This document shows, in pieces, positions 24,881 to 33,451 of a stretch of 64,000 nt of DNA (the stretch's first letter is position 1; the number at the start of each line of letters is the position of its first letter). The stretch comes from Nocardiopsis suaedae. GTDB lineage: Bacteria; Actinomycetota; Actinomycetes; Streptosporangiales; Streptosporangiaceae. Position numbers and translations under genes: made by a program. Location of the stretch: NCBI RefSeq assembly GCF_027706745.1, contig NZ_JAQFWP010000018.1:34128-98127 (forward strand). Reading direction: 5' to 3'. A model generated the notes under the pieces. It was given only the letters and a program-made list of their open reading frames with translations, was not told where the DNA came from and ran no database searches.

Positions 24881-26722
24881 GTGTCTGAGACCGTTCCCGC
24901 CACGGGCGTCGAGTCCGCCGATCCCACCAGCCATGACGCACCCACGACCCACAAAGAGCTGATCACCTGGGTCGATGAGATCGCCGAGCTGACGAAGCCC
25001 GACGCGGTCGTGTGGTGTGACGGGTCGGACGCCGAATGGGACCGTCTTACTGGTCTACTCGTCGAGAACGGCACGTTCGTCCGGCTCAACCCGGAATTGC
25101 GCCCCAACAGCTTCTACTGCCGCTCCGACCCCAGCGACGTCGCGCGGGTGGAGGACCGCACCTTCATCTGCTCCGAGCGCGAGCAGGACGCCGGTCCGAC
25201 CAACAACTGGATCGCGCCCGACGAGATGCGCGCGACCTTCGCCGACGTGTTCGACGGCTGCATGCGCGGACGCACCATGTACGTGGTCCCGTTCTGCATG
25301 GGCCCACTGGGCGGCGACATCTCCCAGCTCGGCGTGGAGATCACCGACTCGCCCTACGTCGTGGTCTCCATGCGCATCATGGCGCGCATGGGCGACGCCG
25401 CCCTGCGCCTGATCGAGGAGCGCGGCTCCTTCGTCAAGGCCGTCCACTCCGTGGGCGCGCCGCTGGAGCCGGGGCAGGAGGACGTCGCCTGGCCCTGCAA
25501 CCCCACCAAGTACATCTCGCACTTCCCCGAGACCCGGGAGATCTGGTCCTACGGGTCGGGCTACGGCGGCAACGCCCTGCTCGGCAAGAAGTGCTACGCC
25601 CTGCGCATCGCGTCGGTCATGGCGCGCGACGAGGGCTGGATGGCCGAGCACATGCTCATCCTGAAGGTCACCCCGCCCGGGGGCGACCCCAAGTACATCG
25701 CCGCCGCCTTCCCGAGCGCCTGCGGCAAGACCAACCTGGCCATGCTGGAGCCGACGATCCCCGGCTGGAAGGTCGAGACGGTCGGCGACGACATCGCCTG
25801 GATGCGCTTCGACGACGAGGGCCGCCTGCGCGCCATCAACCCCGAGGCCGGGTTCTTCGGCGTCGCCCCGGGCACCGGTGAGTCCACCAACGCCAACGCG
25901 GTGCGCACCCTGTGGGGCAACAGCATCTTCACCAACGTCGCCCTCACCGGCGACGGCGACGTGTGGTGGGAGGGCCTGACCGATGAGGCCCCCGCGAACC
26001 TCACCGACTGGAAGGGCCGCCCCTGGACGCCGGAGTCCGGCGAGCCCGCCGCCCACCCGAACGCGCGCTTCACCACGCCGGGCGGGCAGGCGCCCACCAT
26101 CGCCCCCGAGTGGGAGGACCCGGCGGGCGTGCCGATCTCGGCGATCCTGTTCGGCGGGCGCCGCGCCACCGCGGTCCCGCTGGTCAACGAGGCCTTCGAC
26201 TGGCAGCACGGCGTGTTCATGGGCGCCAACGTGTCGTCGGAGAAGACCGCCGCGGCCGAGGGCACCGTCGGCGAGCTGCGCCGGGACCCGTTCGCGATGC
26301 TGCCGTTCTGCGGCTACAACATGGGCGACTACTTCGCCCACTGGCTGGAGGTCGGGCGCGCCACCGACGCCGAGAGACTGCCGCGGATCTTCTACGTCAA
26401 CTGGTTCCGCAAGGACGCCGACGGGCGGATCGTGTGGCCCGGGTTCGGCGAGAACTCGCGCGTGATCAAGTGGATCGTGGAGCGCCTGGAGGGCACGGCC
26501 GAGGCGCAGGCCACCCCGATCGGCCGGCTGCCGACCCCCGGGTCGATCGACACCGAGGGCCTGGACCTGTCGGCCGAGGACCTGGAGTACCTGCTGACGG
26601 TGGACCGGGAGACGTGGCGCCAGGAGGCCAAACTGGTGCCGGAGTTCTTCGCGACCTTCGGCGAGCAGCTCCCGCCGGAGCTGTGGGAGGAGTACACCAA
26701 GCTGACCGACCGGCTGGGGTAG
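24881..26722 (+). CDS. pckG: Phosphoenolpyruvate carboxykinase (GTP)
   Basis: 613 residues, the normal length. Conserved GTP-type motifs are present: [30 protein letters not shown] substrate region, the P-loop [13 protein letters not shown] (near residue 280) with the reactive Cys, [13 protein letters not shown] with metal ligands and [13 protein letters not shown]. It converts oxaloacetate and GTP to PEP, GDP and CO2, the gluconeogenic entry point. The GTG at 24881 has AAGGAG 5-6 bases upstream; the longer in-frame start at 24809 lacks one. Monocistronic; a terminator hairpin follows the stop. Confidence 0.96.
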   Translation: MSETVPATGVESADPTSHDAPTTHKELITWVDEIAELTKPDAVVWCDGSDAEWDRLTGLLVENGTFVRLNPELRPNSFYCRSDPSDVARVEDRTFICSEREQDAGPTNNWIAPDEMRATFADVFDGCMRGRTMYVVPFCMGPLGGDISQLGVEITDSPYVVVSMRIMARMGDAALRLIEERGSFVKAVHSVGAPLEPGQEDVAWPCNPTKYISHFPETREIWSYGSGYGGNALLGKKCYALRIASVMARDEGWMAEHMLILKVTPPGGDPKYIAAAFPSACGKTNLAMLEPTIPGWKVETVGDDIAWMRFDDEGRLRAINPEAGFFGVAPGTGESTNANAVRTLWGNSIFTNVALTGDGDVWWEGLTDEAPANLTDWKGRPWTPESGEPAAHPNARFTTPGGQAPTIAPEWEDPAGVPISAILFGGRRATAVPLVNEAFDWQHGVFMGANVSSEKTAAAEGTVGELRRDPFAMLPFCGYNMGDYFAHWLEVGRATDAERLPRIFYVNWFRKDADGRIVWPGFGENSRVIKWIVERLEGTAEAQATPIGRLPTPGSIDTEGLDLSAEDLEYLLTVDRETWRQEAKLVPEFFATFGEQLPPELWEEYTKLTDRLG

Positions 26723-26755
26723 CGCGCCGGACCGGCCCCGGCCGGCGCCCGTGCG

Positions 26756-26790
26756 GCGGGGAGGCCCCCACCAGGGGTGGGCCTCCCCGC
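26756..26790. terminator. Bidirectional terminator hairpin
   Basis: Arms GCGGGGAGGCCC and GGGCCTCCCCGC (12 bp) around an 11-base loop, between the convergent pckG and YqeB-like genes, 33 bases after the pckG stop and 2 bases before the other gene's stop. Confidence 0.65.
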
Positions 26791-26792
26791 GG

Positions 26793-27539
26793 TCAGCCGC
26801 CCGTGCCGCCCGTGCCGCCGGTGCCGGGCAGGAGGCGGAAGTACTGCCGCTCCTTCTCGTCCCGCACCACCACCCCGAGTCCGGCCAGCTCGCGCCGGAG
26901 CTCGTCGGCGTCGTCGCCCTCGGCGTCCTTCTCCAACGCCTCCCTGCGGGCCCGCAGCAGCGCGTTGGCGGCGGGCGGCAGCTCCGGGAGCCCGTCGACC
27001 CAGCGCCGGAACTCCCCGGCGTAGGGGTCGGCCTCCAGCCACGGCCAGCCGTTCACCCGGAAGGCCTCGGCGACCCGCGCCTCCTTGAGGTCGCAGGGCA
27101 GGCGCTCCAGCTCCCCTCCGTCGCCGCCGAGGAGCACGAGCCGCTTGCCGGTCAGCCCCCGGCCGTCCATGAAGACGCCCTCCACGTCCTGCCGGGCGTG
27201 CCCGTGCGTGCGGCCGCGCCGGGCCAGCCCGACCCGGTCGGTGCGCACCTCCACGGTCAGCGCGTCGTGGTCGATCAGGAAGACCAGGACGAGGCCGCCG
27301 ACCGCGCCGAGCACCCCGGCCCCGATGGTCGCCCCGGGCTCGGGCAGCGATTCCAGCAGCTCCAGGGGGCCCTGGAAGGGGGCCCAGGGCAGCGAGATGA
27401 CCCACTGGGCCGCCCCCTTGACCAGCAGCCCGGCGCCGAGCCCGAGGAAGGGCAGGACCAGGCGGATCCAGGCGGGGTGGGCCACGACGGCGGCGCCCCC
27501 CGCGGCGCCGCCGGGCATGGATGCGTCGTTGGCGTGCAT
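26793..27539 (-). CDS. YqeB-like membrane protein
   Basis: 248 residues. Two hydrophobic segments (about 21-45 and 68-90) followed by a soluble domain with EVRTDRVGLARRGRTHGHAR, VFMDGRGLTGKRLVLLGGDG and the C-terminal DELRRELAGLGVVVRDEKER segment. The order and wording match the actinobacterial YqeB family as I know it; its function is not defined. The tail is a Thr-Gly-Gly repeat. I chose ATG 27539 over the upstream in-frame start at 27611, whose added residues are Arg/Pro-rich. Convergent with pckG. Confidence 0.65.
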   Translation of the reverse strand: MHANDASMPGGAAGGAAVVAHPAWIRLVLPFLGLGAGLLVKGAAQWVISLPWAPFQGPLELLESLPEPGATIGAGVLGAVGGLVLVFLIDHDALTVEVRTDRVGLARRGRTHGHARQDVEGVFMDGRGLTGKRLVLLGGDGGELERLPCDLKEARVAEAFRVNGWPWLEADPYAGEFRRWVDGLPELPPAANALLRARREALEKDAEGDDADELRRELAGLGVVVRDEKERQYFRLLPGTGGTGGTGG

Positions 27540-27636
27540 GTCTTCGACGTTAGGCGGCGGGGGCTCCCCGCCGCGTCGGTCGGCGGCATGCGTCCGTGCG
27601 CCCCGTGTCATCCCTTGGTATGACCCGCCCCCACGG

Positions 27637-27700
27637 CGTCGATCTCGGGAAAAACGCCCCTACGAGCGCGGTTTCAGGGGCGAGATTCCCGAGATCAACG
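27637..27700. repeat. Hairpin repeat, copy 2 (imperfect arms)
   Basis: Reads in the opposite orientation to copy 1: its reverse complement begins GTTGATCTCGGGAA and contains GAAACCGCGCT in the loop followed by CGTTTTTCCCGAGATC. Arms of about 24 bases differ at three central positions and one near the end. It lies between the aminotransferase gene (ends at 27715) and the YqeB-like gene, both on the minus strand, so it could end the aminotransferase transcript. Confidence 0.8.
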
Positions 27701-27714
27701 AGCGGGTGGCGCTG

Positions 27715-28926
27715 CTACTGCCGGTAGCCCGACAGGAACCGGCCGATGCGGCCGATGGCGGCGTCGATGTCGTCGGGGTGGGGCAGGGTCAGGATGCGGA
27801 AGTGGTCGGGGCGCGCCCAGTTGAAGCCGGTGCCCTGCACCACGTGGATCTTCTCCTGGAGCAGCAGGTCCAGGACGAAGCGCTCGTCGTCGGCGACCGG
27901 GTGGACCTTCGGGTCCAGGCGGGGGAAGGCGTACAGCGCGCCCTTCGGCTTCACGCAGGACACGCCCGGGATCGCGTTCAGGCGCTCCCAGGCGCGGTCG
28001 CGGCTCTCGCGCAGGCGGCCGCCGGGCAGCACCAGGTCCTCGATGCTCTGCCGCCCGCCGAGGGCCGCCTGCACCGCGTACTGCGCCGGGACGTTGGGGC
28101 ACAGCCGCATCCCGGCGAGCGTGGTCAGGCCCTCCAGGTAGTCGCGGGCGTGCTTCTTCGGGCCGGTCACCGCGAGCCACCCGGACCGGAACCCGGCCAC
28201 CCGGTAGGCCTTGGACAGGCCGCTGAAGGTCAGGCACAGCACGTCGGGGGCGAGGGCGGCGGGGCTGTGGTGCTCGGCGCCGTCGTAGAGGATCTTGTCG
28301 TAGATCTCGTCGCTGAAGACGATGAGGTTGCGGCGGCGGGCCAGGTCGCAGATGCGCTCGACCACCTCGCGGGGGTAGACCGCGCCGGTGGGGTTGTTCG
28401 GGTTGATCACCACGACCGCGCGGGTGCGGTCGGTGATCTTGGACTCCATGTCGTCCAGGTCGGGCAGCCAGTCGGCGGACTCGTCGCAGGCGTAGTGCAC
28501 CGGGGTGCCCCCGGCCAGGGAGGTGACGGCGGTCCACAGGGGGAAGTCGGGGGAGGGGATGAGGACCTCGTCGCCGTCGTCGAGCAGGGCCTGGACCGAC
28601 ATCTGGATCAGTTCGGAGATGCCGTTGCCCAGATAGACGTCGCTGACGTCCAGCTCGGGGAAGCCGCGGGCGGCGTAGTGCTGGACCACGGCCCGGCGGG
28701 CGGGGAGGATGCCGCGCGCGTCGCTGTAGCCGTGCGCGTTCGACAGGTTCCGGACGATGTCCTGGACGAGGGCGTCCGGCGCCTCGAATCCGAACAGGGC
28801 CGGGTTGCCCGTGTTGAGGCGCAGCACGCTGTGGCCCGCCTCTTCCAGGGCGTTGGCCTGCTCGATGACCGGCCCGCGGATCTCGTAGGAGACGTTGTTG
28901 AGCTTGCCCGACTGCTTGTACTCCAT
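27715..28926 (-). CDS. PLP-dependent aminotransferase, AlaA-like
   Basis: 403 residues, fold type I class I/II aminotransferase. RGPVIEQANALEEAGHSVLRLNTGNP at the N-terminus, ISELIQMSVQALLDDGD, VVINPNNPTGAVYP (Asn binding PLP), SDEIYDKILYD and the Schiff-base Lys in TFSGLSKAYRVAGFRSGW (near 245). The closest functional group is the glutamate-pyruvate aminotransferase AlaA/AlaT, which makes alanine from pyruvate. GGGGAGGTCACC precedes the ATG. It is divergent from an HxlR-type regulator with three CACTTGG half-sites between them, one beginning 20 bases from its start, so repression by that regulator is likely. Confidence 0.88.
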   Translation of the reverse strand: MEYKQSGKLNNVSYEIRGPVIEQANALEEAGHSVLRLNTGNPALFGFEAPDALVQDIVRNLSNAHGYSDARGILPARRAVVQHYAARGFPELDVSDVYLGNGISELIQMSVQALLDDGDEVLIPSPDFPLWTAVTSLAGGTPVHYACDESADWLPDLDDMESKITDRTRAVVVINPNNPTGAVYPREVVERICDLARRRNLIVFSDEIYDKILYDGAEHHSPAALAPDVLCLTFSGLSKAYRVAGFRSGWLAVTGPKKHARDYLEGLTTLAGMRLCPNVPAQYAVQAALGGRQSIEDLVLPGGRLRESRDRAWERLNAIPGVSCVKPKGALYAFPRLDPKVHPVADDERFVLDLLLQEKIHVVQGTGFNWARPDHFRILTLPHPDDIDAAIGRIGRFLSGYRQ

Positions 28927-28945
28927 GGTGACCTCCCCGTGGTTC

Positions 28946-28973
28946 CACTTGGTTCTACCAAGTGATCACTTGG
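28946..28973. promoter_or_regulatory. Overlapping CACTTGG palindromes, likely HxlR operator
   Basis: CACTTGGT-TCT-ACCAAGTG (28946-28964) is a perfect 8-bp inverted repeat; it overlaps the perfect 16-bp palindrome CCAAGTGATCACTTGG (28958-28973). Three CACTTGG half-sites alternate in orientation between the divergent aminotransferase and HxlR genes, in the right place for an autoregulated divergent operator. Confidence 0.7.
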
Positions 28974-29004
28974 AAAGTCCAACTCATTGTCTACACTGAG
29001 ACGC

Positions 29005-29661
29005 ATGCCGCGCCGAAGCTACGACCAGTACTGCGCCGTCTCCCGTGCCCTCGACGCCGTCGGTGAACGGTGGACCCTCCTGGTGGCGCGCGAGCTCCAG
29101 GCCGGGCCGCGCCGCTACACCGACCTGCACGCCGACCTGCCCGGCGTCAGCACCGACGTGCTCGCCTCGCGCCTGCGCGACATGGAGCGCGACGGCCTGG
29201 TCGCGCGCCGCCCGCTCACCCCGCGCGGCGGCGCGGCCCTCTACGAGCTGACCGGGCGCGGCCGAGCCCTGCTGCCGGTGCTGCGCGCCCTCGCCGACTG
29301 GGGCGCCCCCGCGCTCGAAGAGCGCCGCCCCACCGACGCGTTCCGGGCGCACTGGCTGGCGCCGCCGCTGCTCGGCGTGGTGGAGCGCGCCTGCCCGGGC
29401 GCTTCCGGGACGGTGGAGGTGCGCCTGGAGACCGGCGTGTTCCATGTGCGTCCTGCGGGGCCCGGGGGCCGGGAGGGCGGCTACGGCGACGGTCCGGCCG
29501 AACGGCCCGACGCGGTGCTCGTGCTGAGCGAGGAGGCGTGCGTACGCATCGTCCGGGGCGCCCTGACCCCGGCCGAGGCCGTGGCGCGCGGCGAGGCCGC
29601 CGTCGAAGGGGACGGCTCGATCGCCCGTGCCCTGGGGGCCGGGGAGTTTACCCCGTCTTGA
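29005..29661 (+). CDS. HxlR-family winged-helix regulator with C-terminal domain
   Basis: 218 residues. Residues 1-100 are an HxlR winged helix: CAVSRALDAVGERWTLLVARELQAGPRRYTDL, GVSTDVLASRLRDMERDGLV and the wing RPLTPRGGAALYELTGRGRAL. The remaining 110 residues look like a small alpha/beta SCP2-like or ligand-sensing domain (RPDAVLVLSEEACVRIVRGALTPAEAVARGEAAVEGD). Such two-domain HxlR proteins usually regulate the divergent gene. The ATG at 29005 begins MPRRSYDQYC, the family's usual start. Confidence 0.85.
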   Translation: MPRRSYDQYCAVSRALDAVGERWTLLVARELQAGPRRYTDLHADLPGVSTDVLASRLRDMERDGLVARRPLTPRGGAALYELTGRGRALLPVLRALADWGAPALEERRPTDAFRAHWLAPPLLGVVERACPGASGTVEVRLETGVFHVRPAGPGGREGGYGDGPAERPDAVLVLSEEACVRIVRGALTPAEAVARGEAAVEGDGSIARALGAGEFTPS

Positions 29662-29733
29662 GCGTGACGCGGGTCTCGTTTGTCGTTCCCCCGTGCGAAG
29701 GTGTGGCCTACGACTCACCGTAAGGGGATCGAC

Positions 29734-30834
29734 ATGCCGTATCTGCTGCTCATCGGCACCCGGAAGGGGCTGTTCAAGGCCACCAGCGACGACAGGCGCT
29801 CCTGGGAGGTCAGCGGCCCGCTCAAACTCGACAAGGAGTCCTGGACCGACATGATGGGGGTCTACGCCGTCGGCATCGACCCCCACGGCCGGCGCCTGCT
29901 CGCCGGGGCGGAGAGCTCCCACTTCGGGCCCAGCGTCTGGTACAGCGACGACCTCGGCGCCACCTGGAACGAGCCCGAGGAGCGCCCCATCGCCCTGCCC
30001 GAGGACGCCGAGGAGTCCTTCACCCGGGCATGGCAGTTCGCCTTCACCGACGAGCCGGGCACCGTCTACGCGGGCGCCGAGCCGCACTCGCTGTTCCGCT
30101 CCACCGACGGAGGCGAGCACTTCGAGCTGGTGCGGGCGCTGTGGGACCACCCGCACCGCAAGGACTGGTTCCCCGGCGCGGGCGGCGGGGCGATCCACAC
30201 GATCATCCCCGGCAAGGTGACCGCCCAGGGCTCGGATCCGCGCGCCATGACGGTGGCCATGTCCACCGGCGGCGTCTACCAGACCCGCGACGCCGGGGCC
30301 TCCTGGGAGCCCGCCAACAAGGGCGTGACCACCACCTTCATGCCGGAGGAGGTGCCCGAGTACGGCCAGTGCGTGCACAAGGTCTCCGTCGGCCCCGACG
30401 GCGCCTTCTACCTGCAGAACCACCACGGGGTGTTCCGCAGCGAGGACCCGGCCGCCGGGTGGGCGCCGATCGCCGACGGGCTGCCGTCGGACTTCGGGTT
30501 CGCCATGGTGGCCCACCCGCACCGGCCCGGAACGGCGCTGAACTTCCCCGTCATCAGCGAGGCCTGCCACCTGCCGCCGGACCACCGGCTGCGGCCGTTC
30601 CGCACCGAGGACGCGGGCGGCTCGTGGGGCGCCTACGACGCCGGGCTGCCCACCGGCCCCTACTTCGGGATCGTGCTGCGCGACGGCGCCTGCACCGACG
30701 GCGCCGACGACCCGGGCTTCTACTTCGGTACCCGCGCGGGGGACGTGTACGCGACCACCGACTCCGACGGGCGCTGGCACCCGGTGGCCGAGCACCTGCC
30801 GGACGTGCTGTGCGTGCGCGCGGCGGAGGTGTAG
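29734..30834 (+). CDS. BNR/sialidase-like beta-propeller protein
   Basis: 366 residues with repeated BNR Asp-box-like segments (S-x-D-x-G-x-x-W): WYSDDLGATWNEP, LFRSTDGGEHFEL, YQTRDAGASWEPA, RTEDAGGSWGAYD and TTDSDGRWHPV, which predict a beta-propeller. It begins MPYLLLIGTRKGLF with no signal peptide, so it is probably cytoplasmic and not a secreted sialidase. AAGGGGATC precedes the ATG at 29734. The MoaD/ThiS gene starts 5 bases after its stop; I recall this pairing from other actinobacteria, with no established reaction. A role in a sulfur- or cofactor-related process is a guess from the partner. Confidence 0.8.
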   Translation: MPYLLLIGTRKGLFKATSDDRRSWEVSGPLKLDKESWTDMMGVYAVGIDPHGRRLLAGAESSHFGPSVWYSDDLGATWNEPEERPIALPEDAEESFTRAWQFAFTDEPGTVYAGAEPHSLFRSTDGGEHFELVRALWDHPHRKDWFPGAGGGAIHTIIPGKVTAQGSDPRAMTVAMSTGGVYQTRDAGASWEPANKGVTTTFMPEEVPEYGQCVHKVSVGPDGAFYLQNHHGVFRSEDPAAGWAPIADGLPSDFGFAMVAHPHRPGTALNFPVISEACHLPPDHRLRPFRTEDAGGSWGAYDAGLPTGPYFGIVLRDGACTDGADDPGFYFGTRAGDVYATTDSDGRWHPVAEHLPDVLCVRAAEV

Positions 30835-30838
30835 GGCC

Positions 30839-31117
30839 GTGGCCGTGACGGTGATCCTCCCCCAGGTGCTCCAGTCCGACGCGGGCGGCGCCAAACGCGT
30901 CGACCTGCCCGCCGCCCCGGACCTGCGCGGGGTCCTGGACGCGCTGGCCGACCGCCACCCCCGGCTCGACCGCCGGGTCCGCGACGAGCAGGGGGCGCTG
31001 CGCCGCTACGTCAACGTGTTCGTCGGCGACGACGAGTGCCGGGCGGTGTCCGGCCTGCAGACCCCGGTCCCCGACGGGGCGGAGGTGCGCATCCTGCCCT
31101 CGGTCGCCGGGGGCTGA
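30839..31117 (+). CDS. MoaD/ThiS family ubiquitin-like sulfur carrier
   Basis: 92 residues, beta-grasp fold, ending VRILPSVAGG; the terminal Gly-Gly is the site that is adenylated and thiocarboxylated in MoaD/ThiS proteins. The middle segment RRYVNVFVGDDECRAVSGLQTPV is typical. No MoeB/ThiF activating enzyme is adjacent. Start GTG 30839 (MAVTVILPQ), 5 bases after the propeller gene, with GGAGG 10 bases upstream; a second GTG two codons in is possible. A strong terminator hairpin follows. Confidence 0.85.
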   Translation: MAVTVILPQVLQSDAGGAKRVDLPAAPDLRGVLDALADRHPRLDRRVRDEQGALRRYVNVFVGDDECRAVSGLQTPVPDGAEVRILPSVAGG

Positions 31118-31162
31118 ACCGCCGGGGCCGAACCGCCGGGCACCGCGCGCCCACCGGAATCC

Positions 31163-31202
31163 CGCCGGTGGCGGAGAAATCCCGTCCGCCACCGGCGATT
31201 TT
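31163..31202 (+). terminator. Rho-independent-like terminator after the propeller/MoaD operon
   Basis: Perfect 13-bp arms CGCCGGTGGCGGA and TCCGCCACCGGCG, 9-base loop, then ATTTT. One of the few hairpins in the window followed by a T-run. Confidence 0.75.
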
Positions 31203-31263
31203 CGCGTGCCCGCGGAGTCCTACCCCTGTGGGCGCGCGACAACGGACCGTGAGGGGAGCGGCC

Positions 31264-31914
31264 ATGGTGCACAGGGTCGGCGGGGACGCCGTCGGAACGG
31301 ACGCGGGCGGCGGGGCTGCGAGCCCCGGCGGTTTCGTCCCCGATCATGCCTATGCGCTGCTCGAACGGGCCGTGGGCGCCGTGCTGCGGGCCGCCCAGCA
31401 CGCCCGGCCCGAACTCTTCGGCCGCCCCACGCCCTGCGCGTCGTGGAACCTGGAGATGCTCCTGCTGCACACCGCCGATTCGCTGGACACCCTGGGCGAG
31501 GGCTTCGGGGAGGGGCGGGTCGCCCTCTTCCCGACCACCGCCGCGGACCACGACGCCATCTCCGAGGTGCGCATCCGGGCCTGCCGCCTGCTGCGCCTGC
31601 CCGCGCCCGGGGGCGGGGCCGCGGTGGCCGACCGCGCCCTGGGCGCCGCGGCGCTGGCCGGCGTCGGGGCGCTGGAGGCGGCGGTGCACGCCTGGGACAT
31701 CGCGGCGGCCTGCGGGGCGCCGTCCCCGGTGGCGCCGGACCTGGCCGCCGACCTGCTCCCGGTGGTGCCCCTGGTGGTCACCGACGCCACCCGCCACCAA
31801 CTGTTCGACGCCCCGGTCCCGCCCCCGCCCTGGGCGGGGGCGGCCGACCGGCTGGCGGCCCTCACCGGCCGGGACCCGCGGTGGCGGCAGGGGGTGTCCC
31901 GCGCCCGGCCTTAG
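31264..31914 (+). CDS. Mycothiol-dependent maleylpyruvate isomerase-like protein (TIGR03086-like)
   Basis: 216 residues. An N-terminal DinB-like helical bundle begins FVPDHAYALLERAVGAVLRAA, followed by FGRPTPCASWNLEMLLLHTADSLDTL, the pattern of the TIGR03086 / maleylpyruvate isomerase N-terminal group (proteins of mycothiol-producing actinomycetes), and VHAWDIAAACGAP. The metal-site histidines are represented by LLLHTAD and VHAWD. Function is probably a mycothiol-dependent transferase or isomerase, substrate unknown. The stop codon TAG forms the first three bases of a decayed MITE-like element, so the native C-terminus may have differed. Confidence 0.7.
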   Translation: MVHRVGGDAVGTDAGGGAASPGGFVPDHAYALLERAVGAVLRAAQHARPELFGRPTPCASWNLEMLLLHTADSLDTLGEGFGEGRVALFPTTAADHDAISEVRIRACRLLRLPAPGGGAAVADRALGAAALAGVGALEAAVHAWDIAAACGAPSPVAPDLAADLLPVVPLVVTDATRHQLFDAPVPPPPWAGAADRLAALTGRDPRWRQGVSRARP

Positions 31915-31996
31915 GGGGTGTTTCTCGGATCATTTCCGGCTCGCGACCACCAGAACGACGCTCGCTGATCGAAAGGCCTCCAATGAACACACCGTA
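31913..31996. mobile_element. Decayed MITE-like element
   Basis: The left end TAGGGGGTGTTTCTCGGATCA (given by position, 31912-31933) shares its outer TAGGGGGTGTT and inner GGATCA with the terminal repeats of the element at 45816-45995. A degenerate inverted right end is visible at about 31976-31996 (reverse complement TACGGTGTGTTCATTGG). It carries no ORF. It starts at the stop codon of the preceding gene. Confidence 0.45.
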
Positions 31997-32014
31997 GGGG
32001 CCCACGGCCCCGGG

Positions 32015-33313
32015 TCAGGCGTCGGCGAGCAGGGCGTCGACGAAGGGGTTGCGGAACGTGCCCGCCGGGTCGAGCTCCCCGGCCAGCCGCTTGAAGTCGG
32101 CGGAGCGCTCATAGAGGCCGAACACCTCCCCCGGCGCGAGCCGCGTGAGCTTGGCCCAGTGCGGGCGCGCCCCCAGCGGCAGCAGGCGCTCCTCCACCTC
32201 CGCGATGACCGGTTGCAGCGCCTCCTCGTCGCTCACCCAGGTGAAGTGGAACGCGGCGGAGTCGCGCCCGTAGGCCGGGCTCAGCCACAGGTCGTCGCCC
32301 CGAACGGTGCGCACCTCGGAGGTGGAGAGGACCGGTTCCAGAAGGTGCCCGATCCCGCGCAGCGCCTCGATGGCGGCCGGGGCGTTCGCCCGCGGCACGA
32401 AGTACTCCGACTGCCGCTCGTCGCCCGAGCCGTCGGGGACGGAACCGGCGGCGGCGTGGAGGAAGTGGGGGAGGCGCTCGTGCCAGGGACCGCCGACCCC
32501 GAGCTGCCCGGTGCACTCGCCGGGGTCCCGGCCCGGAACGGGGTGGACGGGCTCCCGGGCGGCCCGACCACCGGCCCGGACTCGCGGCGCCTCCTCCCCG
32601 ACCCGGTCCTTGAGCCAGAGGCGGGCGGTGCCGCTGTCCCAGTCGGTGAACGCGCTGACGCTGTAGGCGCTGCCGAAGACCTCGTCGAAACGGTGCATCG
32701 GCTCGTCGAGCGGAACGTCGAGCAGGACCCGCTGGGAGACGGCGTAGGAGGGTTCGACGTCCAGCGTCATACGGGTGACGATCCCGAGCGCCCCCAGGGC
32801 GACCACCGCGCCGGGGAAGGTGTCGGGGTGCGTTTCCCGGCTCATCTCCACCAGGTCGCCCTGCGGTCCGACCATCTCCAGCGCGCGGACGGACGCGGAC
32901 AGGCAGCGCTGGGTGTCGCCAGAGCCGTGCGTGGCCGTCGCGCACGCACCGGCGATGGTGATGTTCGGGAGCGACGCGAGGTTCCCCAGAGCGTGGCCGG
33001 CCTTGTCGAGTGCGGCGCAGACGTCGGTGTAGGTCATGGTCGCGGCGACGGTCGCCGTCGCGGGACCGCCCTGCCCGCCGTCGACGGTGGCCTCGCCCGG
33101 CAGCGCGTCCGTCCACACCACGTCGCCGTCGGCGGCGACGAGCGGGGAGAAGGAGTGGGCGCTCCCCAGGGCGCGGACGCGGTCGCTGTCGCGCACCAGC
33201 GCGCGCAGCTCCTCCACCGACTCGGGCCGGTGGGACCGTGCGCGGTCGTAGGCGACGTTGCGCGCCCAGTTCGCGACCGGGAGCCGGGAGGGCGGGGTGA
33301 GGGGCATCGTCAC
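32015..33313 (-). CDS. FAD-dependent alditol oxidase / sugar-1,4-lactone oxidase-like protein
   Basis: 432 residues of the VAO/PCMH flavoprotein family. The N-terminal domain has RARSHRPESVEELRALVRDSD and ALGSAHSFSPL; ITIAGACATATHGSGDT contains the His that covalently holds FAD in related enzymes; the C-terminal part ends with LGARPHWAKLTRL, the HWAK motif of alditol and aldonolactone oxidases. Streptomyces AldO (about 418 residues) oxidises xylitol and sorbitol; lactone oxidases act on gulono- or arabinonolactone. The substrate cannot be separated here. Residues 240-275 contain an Arg/Gly/Pro-rich insertion of unclear origin. Same strand as the alcohol dehydrogenase upstream but separated by a terminator. 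Confidence 0.82.
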   Translation of the reverse strand: MTMPLTPPSRLPVANWARNVAYDRARSHRPESVEELRALVRDSDRVRALGSAHSFSPLVAADGDVVWTDALPGEATVDGGQGGPATATVAATMTYTDVCAALDKAGHALGNLASLPNITIAGACATATHGSGDTQRCLSASVRALEMVGPQGDLVEMSRETHPDTFPGAVVALGALGIVTRMTLDVEPSYAVSQRVLLDVPLDEPMHRFDEVFGSAYSVSAFTDWDSGTARLWLKDRVGEEAPRVRAGGRAAREPVHPVPGRDPGECTGQLGVGGPWHERLPHFLHAAAGSVPDGSGDERQSEYFVPRANAPAAIEALRGIGHLLEPVLSTSEVRTVRGDDLWLSPAYGRDSAAFHFTWVSDEEALQPVIAEVEERLLPLGARPHWAKLTRLAPGEVFGLYERSADFKRLAGELDPAGTFRNPFVDALLADA

Positions 33314-33400
33314 TCCGATTCGGTGGGGGACGGGTGGGGCGGTGACCAGTCTCGCGCAGGGCGGTGCGCGCGCTTCGGCCGCGTCCGGCGTTCGACACGC

Positions 33401-33433
33401 GGGCGGCCCCGGGACTCCGTCCCGGGGCCGCCC
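33401..33433 (-). terminator. Terminator hairpin of the alcohol dehydrogenase gene
   Basis: Perfect 14-bp arms GGGCGGCCCCGGGA and TCCCGGGGCCGCCC with a 5-base loop, 18 bases past the dehydrogenase stop codon on the minus strand. Confidence 0.7.
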
Positions 33434-33451
33434 TCAGGGGATGCCGGGCGC

